A stretch of DNA of 64,000 bases from Pardosa pseudoannulata (lineage: Eukaryota; Arthropoda; Arachnida; Araneae; Lycosidae). The stretch spans positions 177,875,717 to 177,939,716 of the forward strand of contig CM063505.1 of NCBI GenBank assembly GCA_032207245.1, written 5' to 3'. The notes under the pieces were generated by a model. The model made no database searches. It saw nothing but the letters and a program-made list of their open reading frames with translations, and was not told the origin of the DNA. Made by a program: the position numbers and the translations under genes. This document shows, one piece after another, positions 1 to 13,185 of this stretch. The stretch's first letter is position 1; each line of letters starts with the position of its first letter.

Positions 1-1035
1 TATTTAAAAATTTAGTATTTTGCAGTGAAATTTTAAGCAATTTCACACAAATAATTTTCTAACAACATATTAAGTTTTAAAGCCGATAGGTCAAAATCAA
101 ATTAATTTTGAAAGTACATAGTTCTTTTAAGAGGATAGTATCTTTCAATCCTTTAAAATCTTAATTACAACAGCCTTTTTTTTCCTTTTATGATAAAATA
201 AAAAAGTTTTATCCCTACACATTACATTTTTTACAAGTTCATTATTGACACTGTAATTTTAAAAAATTATTTATTTGTTCATTTTCAAGAGTATATAATT
301 TAAAATGGTATAAAAATATACACCAAATAAAAAGAATGAAATTAACTTAGAAAATATATATTCAAATATATATAGTAGAAACAAAAACCTAAATTTTAAA
401 TTACTGTTTTTTTTAATTTAAGATATTTAATTATGATAGTAATTAGATTTATACAAAAATTATCTTTTTTCTGGTTATAAAAAATATTCTTGGAGTGATA
501 TAACCGAGGTTCACAAGATAAAAAAAAAGTAAAGTGCATTGTATTTGATATAAATGTTAATTTCTATTTTTTTAATTTCTGATAAGTTTACTGGCCTATT
601 CTTTTGTATTAAACCTCTGACTGCTCATCCCGCGATTTTTACAGGCATGTGTTTTTCTTCCTTTATTATGGAGCGTATTCTGCTTTTTCACTGTTTAAGC
701 AGTGAAATATATTTTATATATTATTAGATATTTAATTATGTAATAAATAGATTTATATGACTAGAACTATAGTTATATTAAATAATAGAACTAAAGATAT
801 TTTGGAATAAATAAAAATTAACTGTAGTTCAATTGAAATTTATTAAAAAATAAATTTTAATGTGATAACATCTGAAATTATTTTTTCTGACAACTTAGTT
901 TCTCATGATAAAAATCAATACAAATTCTGTTTTAGAAAGACAAAATTTTTATTTCAATTCTGCAATATAAATTTAAAATATCAAAAAAAAAATGCAATTT
1001 TTGAGCAGTTTCGGTAAAAAAAACTCTAAACATAT
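1..1035. other. AT-rich DNA without recognisable genes
   Basis: I see only AT-rich sequence with short homopolymer runs. No frame resembles a known protein and no terminal repeats are visible. Confidence 0.7.
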
Positions 1036-1430
1036 CTCCTAACACATCTCTAAACTGAACTAAACTTAACAGAAATGTACTCTTACTGGACGGGGAAAAC
1101 AACCTGTTAAACACATCTCCCAACTGAACTCCTATTTGGGAAAAACACAACATAACATACCCCAACACATCTACCGAGGCTATATATACCTGCTAATTTG
1201 CATAAAGCTCATCCCGGAGTCAAATAGACTACAGTCTCTAAATTCCCCGATTGGCTGTGGCTATTAACGTCAATAGTCGGAAGGGGCATTTCCGGGGATC
1301 GGCAGGAAATTAAAAATAAACAACCAACTGAAAAAAGGTGATTTTGAGAAAATTATGTTGGCAAGTAAAAGCACTATTTTAAGCTTAAAATTTGAAAATG
1401 GCAACAATTTCAAACGTCGTTTTGCAAGTA
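1036..1430 (-). mobile_element. Inverted copy of the promoter region of the 18.4-19.4 kb transposon
   Basis: The reverse complement of this stretch aligns with about 18540-18900. Shared landmarks, in order on the minus strand, are a pyrimidine-rich block ending in TTATTTTTAATTTCC, a TTGACG-type motif (the sequence reads ATTGACGT-like in one copy), ATGCAAATTA, a TATATATAGCCTCG box and AGATGTGTTGG. The octamer-like ATGCAAAT and the TATA-like box in fixed order suggest a transposon promoter. No terminal inverted repeat is seen here, so this is a partial copy. The identity of the parent rests only on similarity to the 18.4-kb element. Confidence 0.6.
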
Positions 1431-3240
1431 AGTGGATTCCCACTTTGTTTACTTCGTATGTAAATTTTATGCTTTTTTAAGAATGTATTGCTTCATATAA
1501 CATATATATCATAATATTAAATCCTTATAATATATATATATATCATAATATTAAATCCTTATTAATGAATTAGTAAAAAAATATTTTAAACAGAGAAAAA
1601 GTTTTACTTTATAACAAATCAAAAGTAAGATTTTATAATAAAGACATTTCACTTGACAGATTCTGTGTGTATAACGAAAATACATAAAATATGTAACATA
1701 TTAATTATACATAATTATAAAACATGCAATTATGCATTATGCATCATGATACTATAATATATAAATATGCACAATGCATTATGAAGTTTGATAATAGAAA
1801 ATATAATTGTGCAATATGCATTTTTATGTATTACATTATCATGATTATTATATAATATTATAAAAGACTAATGCATAAAAACATTATGTAATTTTTTTAA
1901 TATAATAAGAGTGAGAATGTTTATTCACTAAAACATGTTTATCTGAGGAAAACGTTATTACTCGATGCAACTTTCAGATTGCATTCTATGCAATAAAACC
2001 TTTACTCAGAAAAAGTCCTGGTGATTTCAAAAGAGAATGTTAACACAAGTAGAATATACCGAGTGTATAGGCCGATATATATTCTGTCATCTCTTTTTTC
2101 AATGTATTTTTGAAGTTATTCAAGAAATCAGATCCCACATGCTTTTTATACAGAACCATTCACCCTAAATGTGGCCGGCCGTAGAACGATGGCTATGATC
2201 CATGGTTCTTATGAAATAATATGTTATAGCGCGGTGAATGGAGACCCAAGAATTCCTCCAAAAGTGTTTTTCTTACTCGAATTGAACATATGAAAGGAAT
2301 TCTTTCCCGAGGCGTCATAATAAATCATCTCGCAATGGGACTCTGTAGTGGAAATAAAGAACTGTGATTGTCGATGATGTTACTTTGACATCGTTACTCA
2401 TGTTCTATTGATTAACACTCTTATACCACTAGTTTACTTATGTTGTAAAACTATTTCTGTTTTTAGATAAGCTTTGTAATAACTAAATATCCATTCAGAT
2501 AGATAGATCAGCATTCCTTTTCTCTCACTTGAAAAGGAGGAGAAATATCGCTGCCTTTATATGCATAAAAAACTATCTGTGTGTATGTTGGCTATTCATT
2601 TTGAGAAAGGCAGGACCGAAAGGACGAGACTTGGCAATTTAGGTCAACCCTATAAACGTTTTGGTCAAATTTTTCGGAGTTACACCTAAATAACGTTTGG
2701 CGACTGCATTTAAACGCCACTTCATTTTCCTTTTAACTAAATGTTAAATTAATTTGAATCCCTTAAGTAACTTAATTCATCTGATAGAGTTTGACATGTG
2801 TTTCCTGATAATTTCATTTTGACCAGTGCTACTTGATTTATTTCATTTAATCAGTATTAATTTGGTTTATTTCATTAATTTTCACATAATTCAGTTATGC
2901 GATTTGTTGTTCATTTTTAGACATCAAACTTATTATATTGCTAACAACATTATGGTTTGTAAAAGCATATAACATTTATCTCACGTAGGACTGCACCGGA
3001 GTGGTTTACTATATCCAGAAAACAGTCTCTCTGAATGCTGTTTGCTATAATAGATATCATAACGATTTTTTTAAGAAAGGAAATGACAGTTCTCCATAGC
3101 TTTATAAATTTTAATAGCATTTAACTTAAATCTAGTTTTATAGTTGATTATTGATAATTAATTTAACACATGTCAGTTAACTTTTGTTCAGTTGTTTACT
3201 TTTAATATGTTATGTTCAACATGTTTATATTCTGTTTACA
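1431..3240. other. AT-rich DNA, one small local duplication
   Basis: A block of about 30 bp containing CATAATATTAAATCCTTAT occurs twice in tandem near 1505-1560. The stretch 1700-1860 is dense in short palindromic ATGCAT/ATTATG words. A less AT-rich part at 2160-2400 has no frame I recognise. Confidence 0.6.
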
Positions 3241-3244
3241 CATA

Positions 3245-3605
3245 TGTTGTTCTTGTTGTCGCTTCAAGCGCCACTCGGTGAAACCAAGCATGATTGAGCC
3301 ATACGTTACTCGTACTAAGTCAAGGGTGCGCCTTTCGTTTTAACGAGTACCTCAAGGGTGAAAGTACTACTTTTGCTCAATTGGGTCATCGTAAATTAGA
3401 AGCAGGAACCAAACCAGAACACCCACAGTCTTAGCCTGCCATCACCAAAAGTATTGATTGAGGACTTGAAGGACACTGTGACCACGAACAGATTGTACGT
3501 GCGTCAGTCACCTGTAACGAACAAGCCGGATATTAGGCCGGCTCGGGCTCCGAACCCGCATCCCTCCCGTTACAAGAGCTTTGCTGTTGACTAAGTTGCT
3601 GCGGC
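3245..3605 (-). mobile_element. SINE-B, tRNA-derived, near full length
   Basis: Read on the minus strand, the tRNA-like head carries an A-box region around GCAAAGCTCTTGTAAC and a B-box-like GGGTTCGGAGCCC. The body includes blocks shared with other copies in this window: CTCAATCAATACTTTTGG, TAATTTACGATGACCCA, GTACTCGTTAAAACG and GGCTCAATCATGCTTGGTT. It ends in a GACAACAAG-type tail. Other copies lie at 23963-24250, 29082-29250 and 34702-35275, and part of the family forms the 45-kb tandem array. It would be transcribed by RNA polymerase III and depend on a LINE for mobility; both points are family knowledge. Confidence 0.75.
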
Positions 3606-3694
3606 CCACTTACACTTATTTACATACTTTATGTTATCTCCTTAAGATTGGTAAAATTAAACTTTACTTGACGAACAATTTAACAAAGTCTTCA

Positions 3695-4850
3695 AGTTTA
3701 TTTATAAATAGCAAGTGTGCCCGTGCTTCGCTACGGTGAACTTAATATATTACTTTTTAACAAAGATTTTCTTTTCGTGAATAACTTTCTAAATTCGTCA
3801 CAGTTCAGTTCGAGTCATTGGCATATTTATATATTTCTATCATATGCGTATTATGAGATTATTCACTTTTTTAAATCGAATTTGTGTCTTATATTAAATT
3901 TGCTCAAACTTTTTTTATAATAACATATAAGTTTAACCTTAAATTACATTACTGTATTACTACTGTACGTTGATTAGCAAAGTTAACAGATCTTGCCATA
4001 TTAGAATAGGAAGAGGTTTTGACAGCAACAGTGCTAATTTTGGTGGTATAAATAAATGTTGTCCAAATCTAAGGAAATTTATGACAAACCACATGGTTTT
4101 GTATGAAACAGAAACACACATTCATATTGACAACCATATGAATATAAAGATAACTATATAAAATGATAGGTTTTACTTGTCCATGAGAGTCACTGAAATT
4201 TGTACTTTTTGTTGCTAGAATATTGCTGATAAACATTTCGATTGGATGTATGGTTTTCATTGAGATATTTAAAGGAATGACTTCATAATGATTAAAAAAA
4301 ATATCGTTTTCACCTATTTATTATGCGATAAATTGAAAATTTTAATCCTTTGCTTTTAACTGAGGAAAACTGCGCTTAAAACAATTGCATGGGATGACGT
4401 CACATTGCTAGAAATATTGCGTCTCTCACTTAGGACCGATCCCACCAAAGTCGTTTAACGCTAAGCGTGATTAATCTTGGTTTAAATGGAGAATTGCGTT
4501 CCCTCATTGGTTGGCTCCAGGGTTAATCGTGGCTAATCGTAGTTAGCCGTTAAACGACTTTGGTGGGATCGGCCCTTAGTTATCATGCGATAAGTTAAAA
4601 TTTTAATCGTTTGCTTTTAACCGGGGAAAATAATGCTTGGAATAATGACATGGAAAGCTCGAAAAAGGGGGAAGGAATGGATATCGAACGTTAAAAATTT
4701 TCAAAAACCTTCCTAGAGATATACCTAATAATTTGCCAAATGTTCATGGTGATTGGATGTATGGTTTTCGAGTCTATCGAGTACAGACAGACAGACGGAC
4801 AGACAGACAGACACAAATTCATTTATATATATAGAGAGAGAGATTATCAT
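3695..4850 (+). repeat. Dispersed repeat with CGTGCTTCGCTACGG head and (CAGA)n tail
   Basis: It begins with GTGCCCGTGCTTCGCTACGG and ends in a CAGA-rich run followed by CAAATTCATTTATATATATAG, ends I associate with a widespread arthropod repeat style. Internal blocks are duplicated: GATTGGATGTATGGTTTTC occurs near 4242 and 4752, and ATGCGATAA..TTTGCTTTTAAC near 4324 and 4588. A MITE is nested at 4433-4575. I see no coding capacity and do not assign a superfamily. Confidence 0.5.
4433..4575. mobile_element. PIF/Harbinger-type MITE, 143 bp
   Basis: The ends are inverted repeats of about 29 bp. The left begins GGACCGATCCCACCAAAG and the right, reverse-complemented, begins GGGCCGATCCCACCAAAG; both continue TCGTTTAACG. 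TTA lies directly outside both ends (4430-4432 and 4576-4578), matching the 3-bp TTA/TAA duplication of PIF/Harbinger elements, whose ends often start GGGCC. It is non-coding and sits inside a dispersed repeat, so it is the younger insertion. The superfamily assignment is inferred from TIR and TSD only. Confidence 0.75.
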
Positions 4851-4859
4851 ATATACTTC

Positions 4860-5395
4860 TACGACAAACCCTATCATTTTTATTCGAACTAATTTTATTT
4901 TTACAGTAAACAAAAACATTTTTAACCAAGTATAAAAATAAACATTACTATTCCTTACTTCTAAATCAGTCTTTCTTTCACACAGTGTCGAGAAGAATGC
5001 GATTTATTCATTCTATTTGTCTCCCAACCCTCTTTGCTTTTGGCTGTAAACTTTGGAAAAGATACTCCACCGTTGACACTATTTATCTTCAAAGGTCTTT
5101 TGTTAGATACTCTTTACAAACTGCGTAACTTGAGTTTGTTATTTTTTTATGTACGGAAAAAGACGTTTCCGATTCCCATGAAACTTGAGCTTTACCAACC
5201 TCATGTAATAAGTCTCTAAGGTAAATTATATATATTTTTATCTATCTTATCCCCAGATTTTTGCTTGCATTTCCTCTTTTCTCTATTTTTTTAATGTTAT
5301 CTTTTGTCATTAATCTTTGACTACTGAAAATTTTTATTAATATTTGTTAAAGCTATTTATCTGAAATGTCATTTATGATATTGAGTTAATTAAAT
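4860..5395. other. AT-rich DNA, nothing recognised
   Basis: A 61-codon frame at 5034-5219 has no resemblance to a known family and no supporting signals. Nothing else is visible. Confidence 0.6.
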
Positions 5396-5399
5396 TGCT

Positions 5400-5970
5400 A
5401 TTTGTAGTTCCCCAGAATAAATGTATAAATTCCATATTTGTAATTGTATAACTTCCTGAAAGAGTGTTCCGTTATGATTCTAGTGTAAAAAAGTACTAAA
5501 AAAATAAGCAGATTTTGGTGATTTATTCCCAATTTGACTGCTTTTGCGATATTTGGCGACAAATTGGAAAAAAATTTCTAACCGAAGAAAATTTGAACAG
5601 GTTAGAGATATAGATTTTTTTTACAATGTACCACACCTACCTGACAGGGGTCACCGTCTATGATATTAAGAAAATTAAGAAGCTAGTTGTACAGTTTTTC
5701 AGAATAAATGAATAAATTGCTATAGATTGTATATTTGTAATTGTATATTTACCTGGAAGAGTGTTCTTCTATGATTCTGGTGGAAGAATCAAATAAGTTT
5801 GGCGAATTATTCCCTATTTGGCTACTTTTGCGATATTTGGGGAGAAATTGGAAGAAAAAAATTCTTGCGCAGAAAAATTTCGAGCAGGTTATAGAAATAG
5901 TAATTTTTAGAATATACTCCGCCTAACTGATTCGGGTCATCCCTGGAACCTTGAACTTCCCTGGGTGGAT
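5400..5970. repeat. Diverged tandem duplication, period about 285 bp
   Basis: Two consecutive units share TTTTGCGATATTTGG (5543 and 5826), CAGAATAAATG, ATATTTGTAATTGTATA, GAGTGTTC and TATGATTCT in the same order. They differ by many substitutions and small indels, so the duplication is old. No coding potential is conserved between the units. Confidence 0.65.
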
Positions 5971-6650
5971 TGATCTCCTTCTGGGGACGGCTTAACATTT
6001 ATGATTTCTTTGGGCTAAGAGGTGTTCAGTCTGTATAATTTACTTTGCTCTGGGAGTCGAATAGAAGATTGATTTCTCAGATTTTCATAAGCTTGGAGGA
6101 GTGGGCCCGTTAAGTTGGTGTTCATCTCATATAAGCATAATAGCCTTAACCGGTCAAGCTGGTGCGGTAGTTCAATCATGTTACACCGAACTGAAAAGTT
6201 GTATATAATTTACAAATTCCAAATATCTAAAAATATCTTAATTAAAAATGACCAAAAAATCCTTATGAATCGAGCGACGATTGTGTGTACCACTTTCGAT
6301 GAAGGCTTTTCTTATGCGACGTGGCCAGAAGCAGTTTCATCACTAACTAAATTTTGCAAACTTTTTTTACAGGACAAACTACAATGCTATTTTCAGATGT
6401 ATCCAAATCGGTATCTGTTTATAAGATGTAATCTGGACACTTTCCAGCATCGTTATTAGTATCCATTTTCCTTTTTGTCATTAGGTTAAATTTTTAGATT
6501 TTTTTTTTTAATTTTAAGCACCAACAATTAACTACTTATTGCATATAATATAATACTCTATTGCAATTACGCCTAAGAATAAACGACCACCTCTTATATT
6601 GCAACTGTAACAAACAATAACGAAAAACAAAAACTTTATCGCCTAAAAAC
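5971..6650. other. Unassigned DNA with an unsupported 114-codon frame
   Basis: The plus-strand frame at 6115-6459 is open for 114 codons. Its product has no motif I know and no splice or Kozak context stands out. I treat it as chance. Confidence 0.5.
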
Positions 6651-6651
6651 A

Positions 6652-6830
6652 ATAACATGTCTGATAGGAGCTTTTCACTTTTGACCAGAAAGAATCATCA
6701 CGTGTCTGACACGAGCTTTTCAGTTTTGGCCAGACACATTCATCACGTATGTAATACGAGGTTCTCATTTTAGGCACAGCAATACGATCACGTCTCCCAT
6801 ACGTTGTTTTAAGGCAAAGGGTTAATTATG
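6652..6830. repeat. 45-bp tandem repeat, four diverging units
   Basis: The word ATCACGT recurs at 6697, 6742 and 6787, exactly 45 bp apart, and a weaker ACATGT unit starts at 6652. Each unit contains a TCTGACACGAG-like palindromic core, CTTTTCA and GGCCAGA. Units lose similarity towards 6830. The period equals 15 codons, but stops interrupt the frame, so this is a minisatellite. Confidence 0.7.
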
Positions 6831-7830
6831 TGGTGACTTCGCGTGAATAAACGAGCGTCCTGTCACATTATTGGAATAATTATCATATGTGGTATTCGCA
6901 TAGCACACACAGATATGTGCACAATGAAAATTTGAATGTAAATACAATTGTATTTATATGTTTATGTATTTATGTACGTTTGTACTTGAGTCCATTTTCT
7001 TACAATGCCATGAACGTTAAATTTGTTCTGAACATTTAAATTTTAAAACTACAATCAGTTAAAACGAAACTTATTAAAATGCCTAAGTAACGTGTAGCAC
7101 CATATATAGAATGTAGTATTGAATAGAATCACAACTATCAGTCTAATGTTTTTATTTAAATGTCTTATTTTATGACCTCAAATGGCATTGAAAAGCTATT
7201 TCAGTATCATACATAAGACGTTAGTGCAATTAAAAGACATATTATTTGATAGTGTTCTTATTTTTGTAAAACTAAGAAGGACAAAAACCATGACAAAACA
7301 TAGTTACCTTTTTTTATGTCAATATAATTCAAGACGAGGATACAATCAAATCTATTAATCAAATCTTTAAAATAAGTTTATAGGGTTTTGCATTTATGTG
7401 TATTAAACAGCACTAATAAATACTGTAATAACGCCAAATTATGCAGTATTCTGAAGGTAATCCCTGCTGCAATACAGAGCAGATTATTTCTATTCAATTG
7501 CAATTGATAAAGAAGAAGTTATCGTTTGTTTATCTAATATTCGTGAGCTATAAGCGTAATCATTTTGCATTTACTTCTTGTTAGGCATTTGTGTTTTCCA
7601 GAATTTTAGATGAATTGTACGGTGTTAAAACGAATTTTCAAATAAAGCTAGCTTGCTGACTACGATGTGTGATTACTTCATATCGGAACTGGTGATAATA
7701 ATGAAACAGATAAAAGCTTTTCATTTCCTTAATATGTCGAGGAAGAAATATGTGGTAATTCAATCAATTTGTGCTTTTCCTTCAGGGAAAAATAATACAT
7801 TTCTAGCTCTGAAGTCTTCATTGTAACAGC

Positions 7831-7870
7831 TTTGTTTTATATTGAATAAAAAAATTCAATATAAAACAAA
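7831..7870. repeat. Perfect 17-bp inverted repeat, 6-nt loop
   Basis: The left arm TTTGTTTTATATTGAAT (7831-7847) and right arm (7854-7870) are exact reverse complements around an A6 spacer. No TSD-like flanks are visible. It resembles a fold-back (template-switch) scar more than a transposon. Confidence 0.8.
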
Positions 7871-9479
7871 ATGTTTTGCACTTTTAGAAATATAAATTTT
7901 GCTAGATCATTGATAAAATTCTAACTTTATAACAGTTCTTTAATTTTGTGTACAGGAAAATACTTTTAAAAAAACACGAAATATATACTCCAAAATATAT
8001 ACTACAATATATTCTCCGAAATATACATGATCCCGACATTGTTTATAGTGATATATTTTATTTTATAGCATGAGAAATGTTACATTTTTTAATTTTTAAT
8101 TTCTTAACAGATTTAATCCTGTTTTTTAAATTTTAAGATGCTAAAGACTTTCAAATTTTTAAATGCACAAGCGATAAAGATATTTATCTTCAATTTGTTT
8201 CTATTACAAATCAAATATTATCCTGTTAGTAAATTTCCTTTTTCTTTTATTTCGAGTACATTTTGTGTATTATCTTTAAAAATATACTACTTAAATGGAC
8301 AAAATGACATCACTTTTTTAAAAGTTAAATTGCTATGAAAGAAATTGTAAACAATTCATTCTAAAGTAGTAGAACAGGATTATTCAAATAAAATCTGTCA
8401 TAATTAGTCTGGAAAGGTGTTATGATCCCTTTATGCTATACTGATCCTAGTACATCAAAAAAGATCATTCTACTCAGCGAATTAAGAAAAATGAGGTTCC
8501 TAACTCGTTTAGTACAACGATCAATAAATATTTCAATAATAATAATAAATAAAATAAATTCTCATCTCTAACAGATAAAAGTGAATTAATTTCCTTCCAA
8601 ATTTCTGAAAGAAAGTTACAATGAACAAATATCAAATAATACTAAATAAATTGCTTAGATAATATATTAGGAGTGTGTGAAACTAGAGTTAAAAGGCTAT
8701 TACGTTTATCGAATTTATCTTTTGTTTTGAAACAGGAGTCAATTAAAACCAAATTAGAAATTATTGAGGGAATAAAAGGACAGAATTTATTTCTTGACTT
8801 TCTCACTGCTGTACTTTCTCTTTCGTCTTATTAAGGAATCAAAGTGATTTTACTGTAAGACTTTTCAAAGCAAATGTTATTTTGCTTCTCTTTTTATCCC
8901 TATTTAAAACTTAAAAAATAAATTGAGATTTTTATAGATAAATTGAATAAAATATAAATTGAGATTTTTTAAAATGCTTTTTATAATTATTAATAATTTT
9001 ATAAGAACTTTAGCGTTTTTTTATAACCTCAAAACCAAGGTTGAATAGCAGTTTCGTCGACCGGGTTCCATGTTTTGGCTATATTTTTGTCCAAAGGTAT
9101 TGCCAAATTGGCGGCAAGTGATGTTTACATTTTATGTTTCGTACACGATTTTCACATGATTACACAAGTTTACACAAGTTTTTACACAAGTTTATACATG
9201 ATTTCAAAACATACACCGAACATAAAAATTTTAACATCTTTATAAAGTGTATATGCTGTGCTGTAGTACATTGCTGTTGTTATTTCAAAGTCATTAATAA
9301 CCCAAATTTGCTTTATATCGTCTTTAATTATAGTAAAATACCACTGAACTATATTACAATATTCAAATATAGAACAAAAGACAAGGAAGTGTACTAAAAA
9401 TATATAAAAATTTAAAAAGTAAAAGAAGCACTCCATGTGCTACACCTGAAAATAAATTGCTAAAGTCCACTCTCTTACT

Positions 9480-9790
9480 TCCTTCTGAACTACTCCAGCA
9501 ACCCTAGACTTTTTCCATTATCCTGTGCTGATGCGTTCGTTGTTCCATTGTCCTGTGGACAATGCGTCCTTTCCCGGCTCTGTCCAGAAGAACCGGGACT
9601 CTAAGGATGGTCCTGAATCGCCTCCTGGAGACCAATCACAACTCTCCAAAACTTGGTGAAGTTTAAGTGCAATCGTTTTCACACCACACGCTTCCTGGAG
9701 TCACGAAAAAATACTTGGGCATGCAACCCACAACGTGTGAGTGCGGCGAGCAAATCAGTTTCGCAAACCTTATGTAAAACATAGCTGCAC
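9480..9790. other. GC-richer island, possible LTR or regulatory remnant
   Basis: This patch contrasts with its AT-rich surroundings. It holds a near-duplicate ATTATCCTGTGCTGATGCGT / CATTGTCCTGTGGACAATGCG and, on the minus strand, TGATTGGTCTCC-type CCAAT sequence, as LTR promoters often do. No TG..CA ends with a TSD could be set, so the nature is open. Confidence 0.25.
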
Positions 9791-10725
9791 TCTCACAGTA
9801 TATATATTTAAACTTGAGTTTTTAAAGATTTTAATGTATTTAAACGCTTATTTCTACTGTTTTTTTTTAACTAAACAGAGCGGAATTATCCCAACACATT
9901 GATAGTAAGCGAAATAAAAATATCACTTAGTTATATTTAGCCGAACATCACTAGAACAACAGCCATTAAAAATTTTTATTCAAAACCAATCACAATACAT
10001 TTAAAAAAATATATTTTATTGTGTTTATATGTGTAACATATTTTTATAATTTAGTTCTATATAAGCCACAGGCATTATTTAATATAAACAATAAACAACA
10101 AATCGTTTATAAACCACAATCATAACTGGTTATAATTTTACTATGTTCTTTATAAACCATTCTTATAGTTGAAAGAAAATTATGCATTCAATATATTAAA
10201 AAATTAACAAAAGTTACAAAAGTGTACAAAACTTTACATATTGCTTTTAAGTATGATTATTTATTTTGCACAAAAGGGATATTTACATAAGGAATGAGGC
10301 TGACTTTCTGAGAAACCATTACAGGTTCTCTTTAATTTAACATTTTTGGTCATATCATAAATGGTACTTTGATATGAAAAGTAAAGTCAGAATCACTCCT
10401 TGACAGGAATTCTTGAAGAAAATTGTATTAATTGCAGTGTTCCAAGATACAAAAATCATGAAAATAGTCGTTTAAGGACGATAATAATGTATTAAGGTAT
10501 GAACTTCAATATACAGTGTAAGTGAGAAAACATTTTTCGAAATTACTAACCTCAAGTTATGGGATTTTGTACACATGAACAATCACATAAAACTAAATAA
10601 AACATGTTAAAAATTAATTAGATCAAATTGTTTGGGAATAGAGAACTCCTTTTTTGTTCTAAAATGTGTTCGGCAACTTTATTTTAGAGCCATTTCATAT
10701 ATTTTACTTTTGATTACGTAATTAA

Positions 10726-11465
10726 CCCCTTGCCTGTTTTGCACGTACACCGTGAGGACGCTGTTTAATGATTTGCCCGAACGGCGTACAGGCAATCTAA
10801 TTTTTTTGTCATTCTCACTGTTTTAGCAGTAACTTTTGAATTTTTAGTATCAAATTAGCCGTATAGATGTCCACAAGATATTAGTTTTCGAAGTGTATTC
10901 AGTTTGGTTTAAAAGCGTGGGCTTTCTGATAGGTTTTGCATTACTCCGCGAGCTTTTAGAATTTTGGGATTGAAGTTTAGGGAGACTGGCCAAAAGAGAT
11001 TTTTTAGAAGCCATTTCGCTTACAGGCATAAAACTAAGACCTGCAAACTAGTGCTATGTGTGTTCACTGAAGAAAAATGACAGCTACAAAAGAATTAGAA
11101 AAGACTAGGTATTTTTGTCCTGGCTGTGACTTTGGACTATGCCTCTTGCCGTCTTTCATAAGTTATCACACTAAATCTGATTTTTGAAAAAACAGGTTAA
11201 ATAACTGTACTTCTAGTATTAGCATTCGTAAATAGTTGTGTAGTAATTGTAATTGAAAATATTTGTAATTTTATATGCAATGTAAATGTAGCTTCCCTTT
11301 CTGGCGTACACGAGAGAGAAAAATCAGCTTCCAGGGAAAACATTTTTTTTAATTATATGTGCTAACATTTTCCAGCTTACAAAAATTCAACATGAACAAA
11401 AATATGCGATAAAAAATGTGACTTTTTTGGGGTCGAATTCGGGAAAAAAATGAAATTGTAAGAGG
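10726..11465 (+). mobile_element. piggyBac-type element, internally deleted, 740 bp
   Basis: TTAA lies directly outside both ends (10722-10725 and 11466-11469), the invariant piggyBac target duplication. The ends start CCCCTTGCCTG on the left and, reverse-complemented, CCTCTTACA on the right. Inside, near 11040-11187, a broken frame encodes the cysteine-rich tail of a piggyBac transposase. Only about a tenth of a normal transposase remains, so it is a deletion derivative that could move only in trans. Confidence 0.75.
11040..11187 (+). pseudogene. piggyBac transposase C-terminal cysteine-rich domain, broken
   Basis: One frame reads RPAN-stop-CYVCSLKKND (first Cys pair, near 11052). After a frameshift, a second frame reads TRYFCPGCDFGLC then SFISYHT and stops at 11185-11187. 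In piggyBac transposases this C-terminal zinc-binding domain binds the terminal repeats and has CxxC, YxCxxC, LC and CFxxYH features. Here the CF of the last motif reads SF, and a stop and a frameshift separate the two halves. It is inactive. Confidence 0.75.
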
Positions 11466-11469
11466 TTAA

Positions 11470-12846
11470 ATATTAAAAATATTTTTAGTAGCTTAATTCA
11501 TGAGATAGTGTTTAAATTGTGTTTTAAAATAATGCGTTTCAGCGCTTTTGACAAGATATACTTAATTATAGAAACTTAAATATCTTTCACTTTATTTTCG
11601 TCCCTTTTACTAAATAAAAATATACTCCGCTGTAAAGGTAAGAGAGTGATAATCTAGAAAATTTAAAGTTTATTAGATTTTATTTTTGTCCCGCTATTTA
11701 GACCGATTTCATGAGAGTTGATTACAGCTTATCAGTGATTGGTTACTATATGTATTTATCAAAATTCTCATTAAATTTGGCGATATAGGGACTTTTTTTG
11801 CATATATGCCTTCATTCTTTTTAAATAATTGCAAATGAAATGTACTTACTTTTCATTTAGTGATGTAGGATCTGATAATATAGTATAAAAGGTTAATATA
11901 AAATCTATTATATGTGTTAATCGGTTGTTTTATTTTTGAAAATAGGATGCGTTATATTGGAAACACTTAAAACTGCTGGTGTAATATATTCTATAAATGA
12001 ATTTAATTTTTGAAATAAACACAATTTTTCCTTTGACAACCTTTAATACTCAAACCGAAAAGTGATCGGGAAGTGGCAATTTAAAAAAAAAATAACTTCT
12101 ATTTTATAGCCTCTTTTGTGACCAAAAATTATTTTTATCTAAATTTGTTTCGTGAAACCATTCAAAGAAAACGTGTACAAACAGAAAGTTCATAAAAGAA
12201 GAGATATATACATCTAGACAACAATGTCGGGTGAATGTAGAAAATCTATTGGAAATAAAACAATGCGAGCCAGAGATTAATATAACTCACAAATTGAAAG
12301 AATTAACTTTACGGACAATATGAAATCGTAAATTCAAAAGATCTTTTCAAAATAGTTTCTTTTAGATTTTTAAGGTTCAGTATTTAAAACATATTTTGGA
12401 ACTTTTGTCTAGAAAAATATTGAAGAACAAAAGTATATCAGAACACAATACTCTAGAGTTCCAATTTTTCAATAAATATGGCTATGTTGGGGAAAATACC
12501 AAAATATATTCTGCATATTTATTAGACGTTTTGAACGTCTCCACTTAGATTTGTACTCTTTCATAGCTATGCTAAAATCAGCACTAATAGATAAAAGATG
12601 TCTTCGAAATAAGAAAAAAATCCAAAAGAAAATGCATAACTGATGAGTTAGATATCAGCAGTGCGCTACATTTAAGTATATTTTACCAGATAAAAATAAC
12701 TTTTATTTATAATGAATAGGTTTTACTAAATAATATAAAACTAAACGTATTCTAAACGTATAAACGTATTCAAGAAATTTTTCAGAGGGCAGTGGACTTT
12801 CCAATACTTTTATGAAAATTATTAACTTAAATTTATGAATCTTTGT
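11470..12846. other. AT-rich DNA, nothing recognised
   Basis: No ORF, TIR or tandem repeat stands out between the piggyBac remnant and the microsatellite. Confidence 0.6.
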
Positions 12847-12970
<124 letters not shown>

Positions 12971-13185
12971 ATAAAATATTATAATGATAATAATTTTTTT
13001 TAATTTTAAAAATACAGATCACATTTAAAATTTTAAAAAAAATGTTTAAAATATTGTACTCTGTTGATTTTTAAAATGTTTCTCAATAGCTAAATTTTAT
13101 TTTTTTCTTTTGTTTCTGTATTATTAATATATAAAATTATTTTTTGAACATGTTTGTTGCATATAGATTAAATAGTTAATGTAAG

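Larger units (their letters stand above)
6831..10720. other. AT-rich DNA, no gene seen
   Basis: Apart from the hairpin at 7831-7870 and a GC-richer patch near 9480-9790, I see no coding frame, TIR pair or tandem array. Frames at 8138-8338 and 9134-9436 are low-complexity. Confidence 0.6.

Noticed and set aside
6115..6459. 114-codon plus-strand frame as a gene
   Set aside because: No recognisable motif, no splice or start context, and the composition resembles surrounding DNA.
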